Assembly (NCBI GenBank): GCA_963920665.1
Contig: OY987272.1
Coordinates: forward strand, 2,485,001 to 2,549,000
Length of the DNA stretch: 64,000 nucleotides
From: Straminergon stramineum
Taxonomy: Eukaryota; Streptophyta; Bryopsida; Hypnales; Calliergonaceae
Reading direction: 5' to 3'
Shown: piece by piece, positions 11,576 to 23,927 of the stretch
Layout: each line of letters begins with the position of its first letter
Position numbering within the stretch: the first letter of the stretch is position 1
Made by a program: the position numbers and the translations under genes
The notes under the pieces: generated by a model
What the model was told of the DNA's origin: nothing
Database searches by the model: none
What the model saw: the letters and a program-made list of their open reading frames with translations, nothing else

Positions 11576-13640
11576 GTTGTCCTTGGCAAGCACCACTGAT
11601 TGCGTCAAACATGTGCAGAAATAGTCTGGAACAATGGGCAAGGAAACCATCAGCAGAGAAAATTGCCAAGCTTGACTGTGCAGACGCTTCCCGCTGTGCA
11701 CCCCCAACTCAGCACTTTCAACACAGCCTCGCCCAAAGTGACGTTGCTTGGCTCCCTCGGACCTCCAGACCTTCCTTCGCCTCTACGGACCCTGGATCCT
11801 TCACCAAGACTTCACCCCCAAACTTGATCAGCAGCCAGTTCAACAGTCGCTTCATGATGGAAGCAAGCCATCATGTAAGCATCGTTAACTTAGTCTTCGA
11901 GGTCATGCTATAAGCTCAGCCACCGAAAGAATCTCGTGTCGACTTTTGTTAATCCAAGCGAACCGAGAGTGTCTTTAGTACGTCACAAAAGCCACGATGT
12001 TTGTTTACGGTTGTATGTTGTTGTAACTTAATCAGAGGCTAGCTACCTGAACCCAATTTTTCACTGACAGAAGTTGAATCTCGATCATGAATATTGAATC
12101 ATCTTCTTCGTCACGTAATCATCGAATCTCCTGTGCACGGGTGCAGTACTTTGTTGATTCTCCCCCAATCTGCTAGCTTAACTGTAAATTATGTCAGCAA
12201 CTCATGTGGCGTATGAGCGTGGTGGCTGGCGTATCGAAGTAGGAAACAGAAATCTTACAATCATCAAAGCTGCCCCAAAATACCTTTTATTTGAAGTTCC
12301 GCTTCTACCCTCCGTCCACCTTCGGCAGGAGATCGATGGAAGCTTTCCATCCATCCCAATTCCCCTACTACGAATGATTCGGAGTCCCACTCAATTCCCA
12401 AGATTTTGTAGCAAGTTACCAACTTCATCGACGTCGAAAAAGCGGACATTTGACTCCACATATTCCCTTCCAATTCTTTTTCCCTCACTTTGTAGCAAAT
12501 TCTCGCCCCCAAAGGAAAAAACTCTAATCTACAATACAGCAGGAGTTTGGGGAGATATGACTATCCAAGAGTAGGTATCGCCTACTTGTCACCTGCGTAC
12601 TGCACCAACAAGCAGGCCAACACCTGCTTTTGATGTCCACCTCAAAAAAAAAAAGAAAAAGAAAAACACCCCATCAATCTTCTACGTCTTCCCCTTCCGT
12701 GTTCTTGCCATTCCATCTTTACAGTTTGCACTGGGCGTCCGTAGCCTCTGCCTTTAGTTCGTGTAGATGGCAAGAATATATCCAGTCTTCAGGAGATTTG
12801 ATGACTCCGCTCTCGGGAAAACACGTAAAGCTCAATCGGGGAGAGATGCCACGCGTCGCTTTTACCAGGCAAAAGCCTCGATCGCGAGGCCATGGAGTGG
12901 TCAACGAAGGAAAGGAGCTCCTGTACTGTACTAGACTACTAGCCTTGAGCTTCTCCTTGGGCTTCTCCATCCGTTTCGAAGACCGCAACACGAACTTAAC
13001 GTTGGTCCTCTGAGGGTACCACTACCAGTCCTTGTTTGTACAGCTGTACCTTTGGGTTGACTCCACTTTGCGATCAAATGCGCAATCGGAAAAAGCTTCC
13101 ATCGGTGTTGGACAGGGAGCGGTGGACAAGCCGTAGCCAAGGACCTTGGCAACAACAGAAATGTCAGCTATCGAAACTTACTGGAGGATTCAATTCAAAG
13201 CTCAACTGTGGGCTCCCCTTTGAATGGGGGGAAAACGATCACCGCCCTTCTCCTGACCAGACCAGGATAGTGACAGAAACGGGAAAAAGAACACCAAAAA
13301 AAACGATAACAAAAACAAAACAAACAAACTTTAGGGCATGCCCGTGCAGAGGATGGATCCGGATCTGGGTTAACGGGGTCTCCATTTCTTGTTTAGCAAG
13401 TTTTCTGGGGCTCCGGGACGACGTGGAGCCTTTGCAGGCTAGTGACAAGCGTTGCTGATGAAGAAGCACGACGTGGTTCACCAGTACGCCTTGCTCTGCT
13501 CGTGTTTGACTTGAAGACGACGACGACGAGAGCTACGGTAGGTATCAATTGCCCGTGTTGGGGAAGGAATGTCACAAGTGGTCAAACCTCCGTGACTCAC
13601 AATAAGGATAATTCCATTGTTTTAAGACAATATTAATTCT
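11576..13640. other. Isolated GC-rich island, function unknown
   Basis: About 2 kb is conspicuously richer in G and C and in CpG than the flanking DNA. It contains several overlapping open frames of 60-140 codons on both strands (for example 12191-12574, 12630-13013 and 13036-13458 on +). None resembles a protein family I know, and the overlap in many frames is what GC-rich non-coding DNA gives by chance. The only other segments of this composition in the window are the 5' regions of RUS6 and LOG. It could be a promoter with a first exon, a non-coding transcript, or a decayed gene; I cannot decide. Confidence 0.4.
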
Positions 13641-13757
13641 TGGGTTTCAACAGTGTTTTGGAGATCACCTGCTCGGTTATGAGTTTGAGTACATTTTTGC
13701 TCGAAATTAGAGTTGGTACTTCAAGGACATAGCTTCTCATAGCAAAGCTTCTCGTTT

Positions 13758-13995
13758 CTAACCCTTAAACGACACCAAGTTAGGACATTTTTTGTTCAAT
13801 GGATGGCAAAGAATGGTCCTATGTAGGACAAAAGTGCAATTGTTCTTCTTTGGAATTTTATGCAAAAAGGAGAGATCTTGCATAGTAGTTTGACCTCCTA
13901 TGAGTATTTTTTTTTTTAAATTTGAAAGTAGATGATGTCACATGGTTTCAAAAGGGATGATTTCAATAGTCACTAATCCATCCTTTAAGGGTTAA
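13758..13995 (+). mobile_element. TTAA element, family B copy
   Basis: A 238-bp copy with left end CTAACCCTTAAACGACACC and right end CCTTTAAGGGTTAA. It contains 'CAATGGATGGCAAAGAATG', 'CTATGTAGGACAAAAGTGCA' and 'AGTAGATGATGTCACATGG', the best-conserved parts of family B. Confidence 0.8.
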
Positions 13996-16900
13996 TACTT
14001 ACCACTATTCCACGATAATATTCAACAACAAACCAAGGGTATAATATTATTCAAGGACTATCTAGGTTTTTCTTAGTCAATTCCAAGAGTTAGAAGATTT
14101 TGCCATTGTTGAGTGTGGAAAATTCAAATTGAAAATCATGGCATTCTCCTCAAAGGAGATCAATATTAGCACGTTGGCTCAACTAAGAAACAATATATAT
14201 GGGACACGACAATGGGATCGAGAAAGAATTGAGTCCTACAATTAGACAAGAAGAAGAATAGTGTTAATTGATGTTGGTTTTGCTTCAATTATCTTTAATT
14301 GCATGAACTCAAAAGCTAGACAATCCCTATTCTAGTGCTGAATGATGTTATGGTGGCATCTTTGGAAGTTATTAACCCTATAAAGACCACTCAACTACTT
14401 TGTGGTTGCAAAGAGAATAATTGTGAGAATATACAAAAATTAATTGATGAAGTTGGCTCGAACTAAAATGAATGTTTTGAATTGTGCATCTAATCAGACA
14501 AGTTTAGTATGATTTGGATAATATACCAAGGACCTAGGAAGTTTTATACCATTGCAATAGAAAAATACATACACCCTTATGGTAAAAGATACAATACCTA
14601 GGTGAAAAGAATGCTATGGAGAACTTGCATTTGAAGACTTTGTATTTTGTGGACTTCCCAAACAATTGCTAGGAATGAATGCTAAATTGTAGCATTACAC
14701 ATGTGATAAAATCCAAAGTATGTAATGAAGTACAATTTGATATAAATAGGACTCCATAGATATGTAATTGATCATCTATGCTAATGCTTATAGGTTTTCA
14801 CATTTTGGTGGTGACATGGATTAATTTATGCAAAGCAGTTGTTGTAAACTAGACAGATTTTCTAAACTCATGATGGTATAGCTAATATTCTTCATATGCT
14901 TGTCCATTTTTTCCCTCTTTCCCCTTTTTGAAAGGGCTATGAGCTTCAATTCTTGACAAACTCTTTTGACATGCCACACATTAGAAGCCTCTTCTAGTAG
15001 CCTTTAAACATCCATGCCCTACATATAAGACATGCTCAAATATTTAAACAATGGTAAATATTATAGAGATTCATTCACAATGGCAATCATCATTTAACCA
15101 TTGCATGTACATATTATAATCCTCCAATCTTGAAAGGACCTCCTCTTCAAATTTTCTTCAAAGGCAAGAAAAAATGTTTTTAATCCATTTGTACATTGGG
15201 ATTCTCAAATACAACTCTATCTCATTTTCAACAAGCTATACCATTTTTGTAACTCCAATTTCTATCAAGTTTTTGAAAAAAGAAGTGGTTTTCAAAGGGT
15301 CAAGGCCTACATTTAATTTTGTTAATTTTTCATGTACAAAATCATTGTGAAATTAGGTGTCAATATCCTTCTCTTCTTATTCCTTATTCCAAAAATTAAA
15401 ACCTTCAAAAGCTATTTTTTTTAATCTTAAATGTTGCTAGTCAAAGTTTTAGCCACAAACATAGGCATAACATTTTTGTTACTTTTAGGCCTTTAAACAA
15501 TAAATAGAATCAACCAAGATAAATAAGGTTATATAAAAAATAAAAATAAAATTCTAAAAAAAGTTTTTTTGGTAAATGGCTAAAACTTTTTAATTTCTTG
15601 TTAATTTTGTAAACTATGGTGATAAGTTATTGAATAGGTGTGGTTTTCTAAATTAAAACTGAAGTAGAATATTAATGGAGATGTTCTTAATTCTTGAAGG
15701 ATTGACTTCATGGCACAATGTCAATCATTATTTTTAAGTTCAACTTCGCCCTTTAATTTACATTCATATTTCAATCTTATATATTTATTACATTAAAAAA
15801 TATATTTTCTATTAATGTAAAAAGACCATAGTTTTGAAATTGTACTTCTTATATAGTTGTGTATTAAAGAACAATAAGAAATTGTTAAGTCTAATAGTAA
15901 ATCCAATTAAATATTTTTTTTCTTAGTACAAATAATATTCCAATAGCATCCAAGTTCATTGGATGTGACTACCAATGTTGTAGGAGTAGGTTGAGAGTGT
16001 TCACAAATTTGATACCTATTGTTGATCATTGTAGACTCAAGGCTTCGGTGAAAGTATTGATGGCATAAAAGAGTATTGTCTTATTAGTGTGATATTGGTT
16101 CTTGATCATTACAATGTGAAAAAGGCACTTATTGTCTCTTTTGAGCTCATTGTCATTGTGAGAAACTATGGCTTTCTAATAAAATCTTACATGAAAAATT
16201 GATGGCGTAAATGTGTCACTTAGCCATTGGTTGAGAAAATGCAATGTGTGCTTGCTACATAATTACCCCACCCACCCCATATTTGGATTTTTGTGATGGG
16301 TGAATGCATGGTTGAGTGGACCAAAATCATTGTCACAAAATCATTTTCAAGAACCTCTTTTTATTGCAAGCACTATTGTGTATAATAAAAAATGTATTTT
16401 TTAATTAAAAAGTCATGCACTTTATTCTATACATGGTTACTTAAGAAACCATGTAATTAATGTTTAAAAAATCATTCACAATAAGTATAGGGGGACTTAT
16501 GTATGGATTATTATGGATTGCCACAATGTCAACACTATGTATTTAAGCTTGTTTTTTGTGTATATAAACTTTTGTAAGAAAAAAAAGGAAATCTATTTTT
16601 TCATAGTCTAAAATGGTATATATTTTCAAATGTCCCTACCAAAGCCTTACTATGTTATTTCTTGAATTTTTTTTGGCTAATCCCTTTGGTATGGAATCTT
16701 CTATATGGGTGTGTATTTCAATTGAACATTATACAAGAATATAGGATCATTCTAAACTATAGTTATTTGGAATTCTACCACCTATAGGAGCACTCAAATT
16801 GTAAATTGAAATTCCAATTAAGATTTATGGCCTATGACTTTGCATACTTTATCCATAATCATTTAATTCAAATATATAAATTCTCCCATTTTTGTAGGGT

Positions 16901-18502
16901 ACCATAGCATGTGGAATGGCTACTTGCCTATGGACTTCTACGGAGTCACCAAGTGCTACTTTTGGTCCATTCAACCTTGACATTAGAACATCTACAAATG
17001 ATATGGAATATTTGAAAACCACTTGTTGTATGTATATTGTATAATTCGTATGGATATGTACATATTCCATACATATCCGATATGTACACCACAAATTGTT
17101 TATTTTCCATATCTATATCGTATTCCATATCCCAAAGCACTAATAGACAAGATCATTTCTTGACAACAATCAATGGCGATGGTTTGATTTTCTAGTTGGA
17201 GGTCAATGGCATTGGAGAGGGGGTATTTAAATGTCGATTTAAAAAAACGAAATCAACAATTCTTGATTTTTCCAAGAGAGGGGGGAGAAATTGAAACCAA
17301 AACACATGTTTGCTTCTTTTCAATTCATTGTAGTGCTATCATGTAGAGCTATTGGTTGTAATGTGATCCAATAAGTTGTCGTTGATCTTGATTTATAAAA
17401 AAAAAGGTGGAGTTTGGTCATTGGTTTGGATGAAAGAAAAGTTTGTGGTAAAAAAAGAGCTTAGAACCTCTCTATTTATCATCTAGATTTTGGGCATTGG
17501 AGCATTAAAGGATTCATCTCATTGCAAATGTAATCTGATCAAATATTGCTAACTTACAATCCATTTTTGCCAAAGTTGCATTTATCTATTTCCAAGATTG
17601 CCACTTGTTTATCTTCATTCAATGCACACTCACCTTCATTCTAAGCTTAGTGTGGAATATATTTTGCTTCAAAACATCTATTGAAATAAGAATTACATTC
17701 TCCAAGAGTTAATTTGATTTTCAATCTTCCAGATTTAAGAAAAAAAAGTCATGCTAAAAACTAAAATCATAGGAACCTACGTGACCTTTCATTTGTCAGC
17801 TAATGGGATACTGATCCTTTAGTTGTCAGTGCACCTCACAAATTTGCATAATTCTAGAATTAGTGCAAGTTAGAGTTATTAGTGCATGGCTTAGAACTTG
17901 AATTAACTTGTTTTGTTCAACAATTATGTTTCATTTCTTCAAAGTATTTATGTCATTTATCATTTGTTTGAAAATAATAAAGCGATTGACATCCAAAAAC
18001 ATGTGTATTATGGATGGGATATCATCTATTCATCCAAACTTAAACTAAATTCATCCAAATGTGGCAACGAGTAGCCCTACTTTTCAAAATTGGGTGATTC
18101 AATTCCGGGAAATTTTATCCATTTAAAAATTTGGATACAATATATTCCCCAAATGTTCCATTACATTGTCCCCAAAGTTAATAGTCAAAAGTGTCTTCCC
18201 AGGTGTCAAATCTTCAGGCATATAATATGCTTATTTTGTATTTGAAAACTGTATGGAAATCAAAAGGTGAAAGTGAGCCTTTCAGGTGTGTTTTATCATT
18301 CAGGTTGGGAATACTGTACATCACTCTAGTACATTATTTATTATTTTTATTATGCAAATAGACCTATCCCTAGGTAGTTGAGCAACCAGCCAGGGGGACT
18401 AAGGAAAAAAGATAAAAGATAAGAAAACTCAGGTGTTTTCTGGGGGATGGGACAATTTGTATGTGCTCACCTAACAAGATTACTCGGAATTTTGGATAGC
18501 AG
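13996..18502. other. Long AT-rich intergenic region
   Basis: No gene is recognised. Around 17040-17140 there is a cluster of 'TATGGATATG / CATATCC' words that can fold back on itself. Elsewhere I see only homopolymer tracts and scattered short open frames without domains. Confidence 0.5.
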
Positions 18503-18722
18503 GTCAAAGTGCCCAATATTTAATACCTTAAAAAAAATAAACATGAGTCAAAGTCAAAGAGTTAAAATATTTTAATACCTTAAAAAATAGATAGTGTCAA
18601 AGTCAAAGAGTTAAATATTTAATACCTTAAAAAAATCCACGAGTCAAAGTCTAAGAGTTCAATATTTAATACTTTAAAAGAACACATGAGTCAAAGTCAA
18701 AGTGCCAAATATCCATACCTTA
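18503..18722. repeat. Tandem repeat, about 55-bp unit, about 4 copies
   Basis: Imperfect direct repeats, each carrying 'GTCAAAGTCAAAGAGTTAAA' followed by 'ATATTTAATACCTTAAAA'. The last unit stops exactly at its 'ATACCTTAA', where the family I element begins, so that element appears to have inserted into the TTAA of a repeat unit. Confidence 0.8.
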
Positions 18723-19541
18723 ACCCCTAAGTGCCTAAGCCTTTCCAAGTGTGTTTTGACTATGAAAAAAGAGCATGGGATTATAGTTATCCCCAATGAA
18801 GCAAATTGTGTTTTTTTCCAAAATCTAACTATCTAGATGTTTAAAGAGCTTGCTTATTAGTATGCCTACCAATTTTGAATGCAAAATTGCATAGAAGTTA
18901 TGAGATTATAACAAGAGAAATGTGCATTTTCTATTTTTAGTATGTTGCCCCTCTCCCTAATGTATCCAAAATTTGCATACAAAAGTTTTTTGGGATTAGA
19001 GGTGACATGACCAACTAAAAATGGTGTTAGTACACGAAAATACATTTCCAAAAACTTTAAGTTCAAATGAAGAGCTATCAAACTCATTACACCATCCACC
19101 TTGCAATTGTTGAAATATAATTTTTTTTAATAAGTAGAAATTGCAATTAACTCCAAATCAGAATTTTCATGTTCAAATTTTCAATGGTGAAAATCATGAA
19201 AACACTTTACTCTTTCCAATGGGACCATTTTCAAAGCAAATAGATAAGTACAATTTCTTAGATCTCAAATCAAGTGAAATTGGCAAGCTTTGCTCAAAGC
19301 CAAGAAATCAAGTAAAATTTGCAAGCTTTATACTTCCACTAAGATACATATATGCCTTTGAGGACCTCTCAAGAATCAAGTATTTACCTTTTTCAGTGAC
19401 AAATAAAATTTTTTAGTAGTTAACCTTTGAAATTGCTTGTAAAATTTTTTAAACCGTTCACAAGAACTTGACTGCCCATCCCATAATGAGTCTAAAATTT
19501 TAGATCGACCATATATGGTCAATTAGGCAGTTAGGAATTAA
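18720..19541 (+). mobile_element. TTAA element, family I, copy 1 (complete)
   Basis: An 822-bp element beginning TTAACCCCTAAGTGCC and ending GGCAGTTAGGAATTAA. It matches 7838-8626 over its whole length. Its right TTAA (19538-19541) doubles as the left TTAA of the next element. Confidence 0.85.
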
Positions 19542-20136
19542 CCCCTAAGTGCTCCACTGTCCATTTTGGGGACAATGAACAGATTGAAATTTAAGTTTAA
19601 TCCTCTTCAATGCTTGGATGAAAGTTATTTTAATTTATAGAGATACTTTATGAAATTGTTGATCAATCTAAGGGTTGGATTTGGTGTTACTAGAGTACAT
19701 TATTTTTCTAAAATTACAAATGTGAAAGTATATCAAGTGGTTGACTAAGCCAAAATTGCACTCACTCGAGTTCCAAATTGGATTTGCAAAATTGAGGTCA
19801 TAGATATTAAGGACACAAAAATTTCAAAAAATCACCATCTGAAGAGAACCTAATTTCAAACCCATTCCAACCAAATCTACTCTAAAAATGATAATATTTG
19901 GCTTGTAATCAAATTTTGAATAAATTTTGAAATTTTCCTTTCTAAATTCATTAAAAAAATATTGGTGATAGCATCATCGAATCTAATTATATAGATGGAA
20001 TCTACAATAGTTGAATCTCTCAGTCTTCAACATTTTTTATGAATATGAATTCCAAAATATGCTTCCAAATAACTCTTTATGATGATTTTTCTCAAATTGT
20101 CAATTGAAGAAATGTGTCTGGACGTTTAGGCGTTAA
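19538..20136 (+). mobile_element. TTAA element, family H
   Basis: A 599-bp non-coding element between TTAACCCCTAAGTGC and GACGTTTAGGCGTTAA. It shares one TTAA with the family I element on its left and one with the family G element on its right. The interior resembles the segment at 42595 only weakly. Confidence 0.7.
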
Positions 20137-20711
20137 CTCCTAAAGGACCACCTATTCGTTCAACGTACGCAAAAAATCTCAGGTAAGTTCCTATGAAGTC
20201 ATTTTTGGTTGGATGTTCATGGAATTTGGACATGATGTGCAACTATGTACCCCCTACCAGAAAATCTAATTTTTTTTCCGGATTGAATGCTTGGATCAAA
20301 AGTTATGCTGCCCTGAATTTTACAAGCAGCTCGGGCAGTATGAGCAAAACTCTTCCTACGATTTTGAAATTTGGCCGTTGTGTAACTTACATGATACAAG
20401 GTGCAAATGTCAAAAAAAAATAACCATGTTTAGGGTAAGAATCTCATTCTAGAAGGAGGTAAAGTTTGTAGGCCTTGTCGGGCAAGGTTGAAAAAAATCT
20501 TTTCACCTAACTTCAAACATTATAATCTTTCAATCCTTGTGGTTAAAGTTTCTAAAATTTTTTTCCGCATGTTCTCAAAGAAGTCTAGTACAAATTTGTG
20601 CAATTGAATTTTGAAAAAAAAACTTTTTTTTTCCTTTTTTCTTGATGCCCTAAAAAGGGGCAATTTTTGACAGTTTCTACCCAAAATGTGCCTTAGTCCT
20701 CCAGGGGATAA
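20133..20711 (+). mobile_element. TTAA element, family G
   Basis: A 579-bp element with left end TTAACTCCTAAAGGACC and a worn right end AGTCCTCCAGGGGATAA. The open frames inside (60-76 codons) show no family resemblance. It is the third member of a head-to-tail chain sharing TTAA sites. Confidence 0.7.
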
Positions 20712-21042
20712 ACCCTACAAGTTTCTTGACTAGGTTATCACCAAAATTGCTCTATAACTGCCATTTCCAATACGATCGAAGCACCCAGAAACGTTAATAG
20801 AAGCACTATAGCATATTTGGAGGCACCTTTTGCTAAAAAAATATTTTTGTAGTATTAGAAATTGAAAATCATGAATTTAAAAAAAAAAGTTTTTTGGATA
20901 CAACATGTATTTTCTATGAATTTTCCAAGTGGCAACTTCCTAGTCTAGTGAAACTGTTACATAGGTGGACGTGAAATCAAAATCTAACAAAAATTATTAT
21001 TAAGGGGAAAATTTGATGAAACTATAGATGAACATTGAACCC
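20708..21042 (-). mobile_element. TTAA element, family E, truncated inverted copy
   Basis: It begins ATAAACCCTACAAGTTTCT, matching the end of the neighbouring family E copy at 21043 (TTAACCCCTACATTTCCT). Similarity fades after about 130 bp, so this is a fragment or a rearranged copy. Confidence 0.5.
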
Positions 21043-21973
21043 TTAACCCCTACATTTCCTTGACTCTGTTATCAACAAAACCCCTCAAAAATTGCCATTT
21101 CTAATACAAGTACCAATTTTTTGAAATATATCATTTGGGGGCACATGTAATCAAAGGATCTTGTAGTACACTAGATTGAGAAGATTTGTAAAAAAATTCA
21201 GAAAATTTCACCATGTAGATTGCAAGATATTAGCATTTGAAGTGATAAAACTCCTTTGGGGGGCCCTATGAAAAAACGGGCAGCTACATTTCACAAGGTC
21301 ATATTTGTATGAAAAAATGTCCAAAATGGTGGTGCTTCTTTAGATTCATCCTTCAATGCAAGTTGGCTACATGCTTGAAAATTTTCAGATCATTTGGAAT
21401 TGTGCAATATATAGGAAAAAAATAGTAAGTAGAAAGATGTAGAGAATGATTCAAAATACTAAGTTGTTAACAATTTATTAATGGAATTGAAAAATCCCAA
21501 TCCCTATGGTTGTAACATTGCAATAAACAATCTACATCTTATTTTTTTATTTTTTTCAAAAATATTGAAAATTGAGTTAAATAAAAGACTTCAAAGTTTA
21601 TTTTAGAGTAGAGAATCCATACTTGCCCACAAACTAAAACATCTCATAACTTTTGACTCATTAATCAAATGAAATGATTCAAAGTTTTCCATGTATATAT
21701 AAAGCTAGAAAACCAATTTCAAATTTTTATTCTTGAAAAAAATAATTTTCTTAGATCTGCCCAGACTACCCAAGTTGAAAAACAAACTACATATTAGGCT
21801 ATAACTTTTGACTCATATTTCCAAATGCCCTACAATTTAGTGCACATGAAAGATATTCCTTGTTCACATCTTTTATTAAAGTTTGGGCCAAAAACACGGA
21901 AATCTCTAGTCACATGTACTTGTCCAAAAAAGTTATGTTGCCAAAAAACACGCTTTAGTCCTTTAGGGTTTAA
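21043..21973 (-). mobile_element. TTAA element, family E, inverted copy
   Basis: A 931-bp element. The left end is TTAACCCCTACATTTCC and the right end TTTAGTCCTTTAGGGTTTAA. Read on the minus strand it carries the family E landmarks, including 'TTTTTGGCAACATAA' near its start and 'CAATTCCAAATGATCTG' in the middle. Its right TTAA at 21970-21973 is shared with the following family B fragment. Confidence 0.75.
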
Positions 21974-22113
21974 ATGATGCTGAGGACTTTTTTGTGTGAT
22001 GGATGACAAAGAATCTTTCTATGTAGGACAAAAGTGTGATTGTTCATCTTCGAAATTATGTACAAAAAATAAAATTTTGCATGATAGTTTGACCTCCATT
22101 GAGTATTTTGGGT
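21970..22113 (+). mobile_element. TTAA element, family B, truncated copy
   Basis: The first 140 bp or so of family B (TTAAATGATGCTGAGGAC, 'GATGGATGACAAAGAATC', 'CTATGTAGGACAAAAGTG'). It is cut off where the next family E element begins. The missing right part is not found after the following E elements, so this is a deletion rather than a simple nested insertion. Confidence 0.65.
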
Positions 22114-22508
22114 TTAACCCCTAAAGGACCAAACTGTGTTTTTTGGCAACATAGTGATTTTGGGCAGCTCACTATGAATGGAGATTTTCTTTGTTTTTCT
22201 TTGAAATTTTCACACAACATGATCCTAAGGAGTACCTTTAAGGCCCAACAATTTTCATAAATTTCGACTACATGGTTAAAAAGTAATGGCATGATATGTA
22301 ATTTTCATGGATCTTTGGCCAACCCAAAAGTTTCTTAAAGAATCACTTTATTAAGAAATAAAAACTTGAAATTGGTTTTTTAGATTTATATGTAAATGGA
22401 AAGATATAAATCATTCCATTTTGATTAATGAGATGAAAATTATGAGGAGTTTTAGTTTGCGGGCACTTTCGGATTCTCTACATTAAAATAAACTTTTAAG
22501 TCCTTTAC
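22114..22508 (+). mobile_element. TTAA element, family E, left-half copy
   Basis: It starts TTAACCCCTAAAGGACC and follows the family E interior to 'GCGGGCACTTTCGGATTC', then is interrupted by a second E copy starting at 22509. The right half is missing. Confidence 0.7.
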
Positions 22509-23870
22509 TTAACCCCTAAAGGACCAAACTACGGGGTTTTTGGCAATATAGTGATTTTGGGCAGCTCACTACGAATGGAGTTTTTCTTTTTTTTTCTTTG
22601 AAATTTTCTCACAATATGTGCCCAAGGAGTACCTTGAAGGCCTAACAATTTTCATAACTTTTGATTACATGATTAGAAAGTTATGGCAAGATATATAATT
22701 TTCATTGATCTTTAGGTAGCCCAAAATTTCCTTAAATTTTTTCTTTTAAGAAATAAAAATATGAAATTGGTTTTCAAGATTTAAGGTAAAACATCCCATT
22801 GTAGTCAGATGACCCATAGTGGACACCTCATGGCCCTATGACGATTTTCCAAGCCATAATCAATGTCTAACCTGACCCCCATGGAGTGATTAGTGACCTC
22901 ATTAGGAGCATCCTACTTTTTGAGTGTAAATCATTGTAGGAAGTAACTTTTTAGGGTCTTCCACATTATAAATTATTGTGACCACTTTAGGTGATTAAGA
23001 TGAACATATTGGATACAATTTTTGTTGGTTATCAGGTAGCCTACTGACTCTTTTGGGCAGATCACTTCAAAAATTCATAACAAATTCATACTTTGTTTGA
23101 AAAATAGAATTTCAATTGCTTTCACTATTTCTTGCACTTGTCTTTATATGGGAAGAAAATTTGAAAATTTGAGCTTTGGCATGAGGGTAGACTCCAAATT
23201 CTGACCACAATGGGTTGTTTTACCTCACACATACATAGAAAGCTTTGAATCATTCCATTTTGATCAATGAGATGAAAGTTATGAGGAGTTTTAGTTTGCG
23301 GGCAGTTTTGGATTCTCTACTCTAAAATAAACTTCGAAGTCTTTATTTCATTCAATTTTCAGTATTTTTTGAAAAAAAAAAATCATAAGATGTAGATTGT
23401 TTATGACAACATTACAACCATTGGCATTGGCATTTTTCAATTCCATAGCAAAATCCTTGACAATTTAGTATTCTGAATCATTCTCTACTTCTTTGTACTT
23501 ACTTCTTTTTTCCTATATGTTGTACAATTTCAAATGATCTGAATTTTTTCAAGCATGTAGCCAACATGCCTTGAAGAATGAATCCAAAGAGTAACCACCA
23601 TTTTGAATTTTTTTCATACGAACATGGCCTTGTGAAGTCCAGCTGCCTGTTTTTTCATAGGGCCAAAAAAAGGATTTTTGCTAATTCAATCACTAATATC
23701 TTACAATCTACGTAGTGGAAATTTCTGAAATTTTTTCCACATCTTCTCAAACCAGCGTACTCCAAGATCTTACGGTTACATATGTCCAGAAATCGAGTTT
23801 TTTCGTAAAATTTGGTACTTGTTTTGGAGCATTTTTGGTGAAAACATAGTCAAAAACATTTAGGGGTTAA
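22509..23870 (+). mobile_element. TTAA element, family E, copy with nested insertion F
   Basis: Ends are TTAACCCCTAAAGGACC and CATTTAGGGGTTAA. Its sequence is split at 22784 by a 442-bp element (F) and resumes after 23225 at 'CATACATAGAAAGCTTTG', which is continuous in the copy at 9132. Without F it is about 920 bp. Confidence 0.8.
22784..23225. mobile_element. MITE-like element F nested in a family E element
   Basis: Terminal inverted repeats of about 26 bp with two mismatches: AGGTAAAACATCCCATTG on the left and CAATGGGTTGTTTTACCT on the right. The position is confirmed by the uninterrupted family E copy at 9132. The left flank ends TTTA and the right flank is TCACAC, so the target duplication is unclear; TA is possible. 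No coding capacity is seen. Confidence 0.75.
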
Positions 23871-23927
23871 GGATTAATGGAAACCTCGGGACATTTCAAG
23901 GAAACTTTACTATGCATGAATGGGAAC

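Noticed and set aside
12191..13458. Open frames of 120-140 codons as real genes in the GC-rich island
   Set aside because: No motif, no consistent frame and no splice pattern supports them; recorded only as an unexplained island.
18503..18722. CRISPR-like array
   Set aside because: The units are contiguous and degenerate with no unique spacers, in a eukaryotic nuclear genome.
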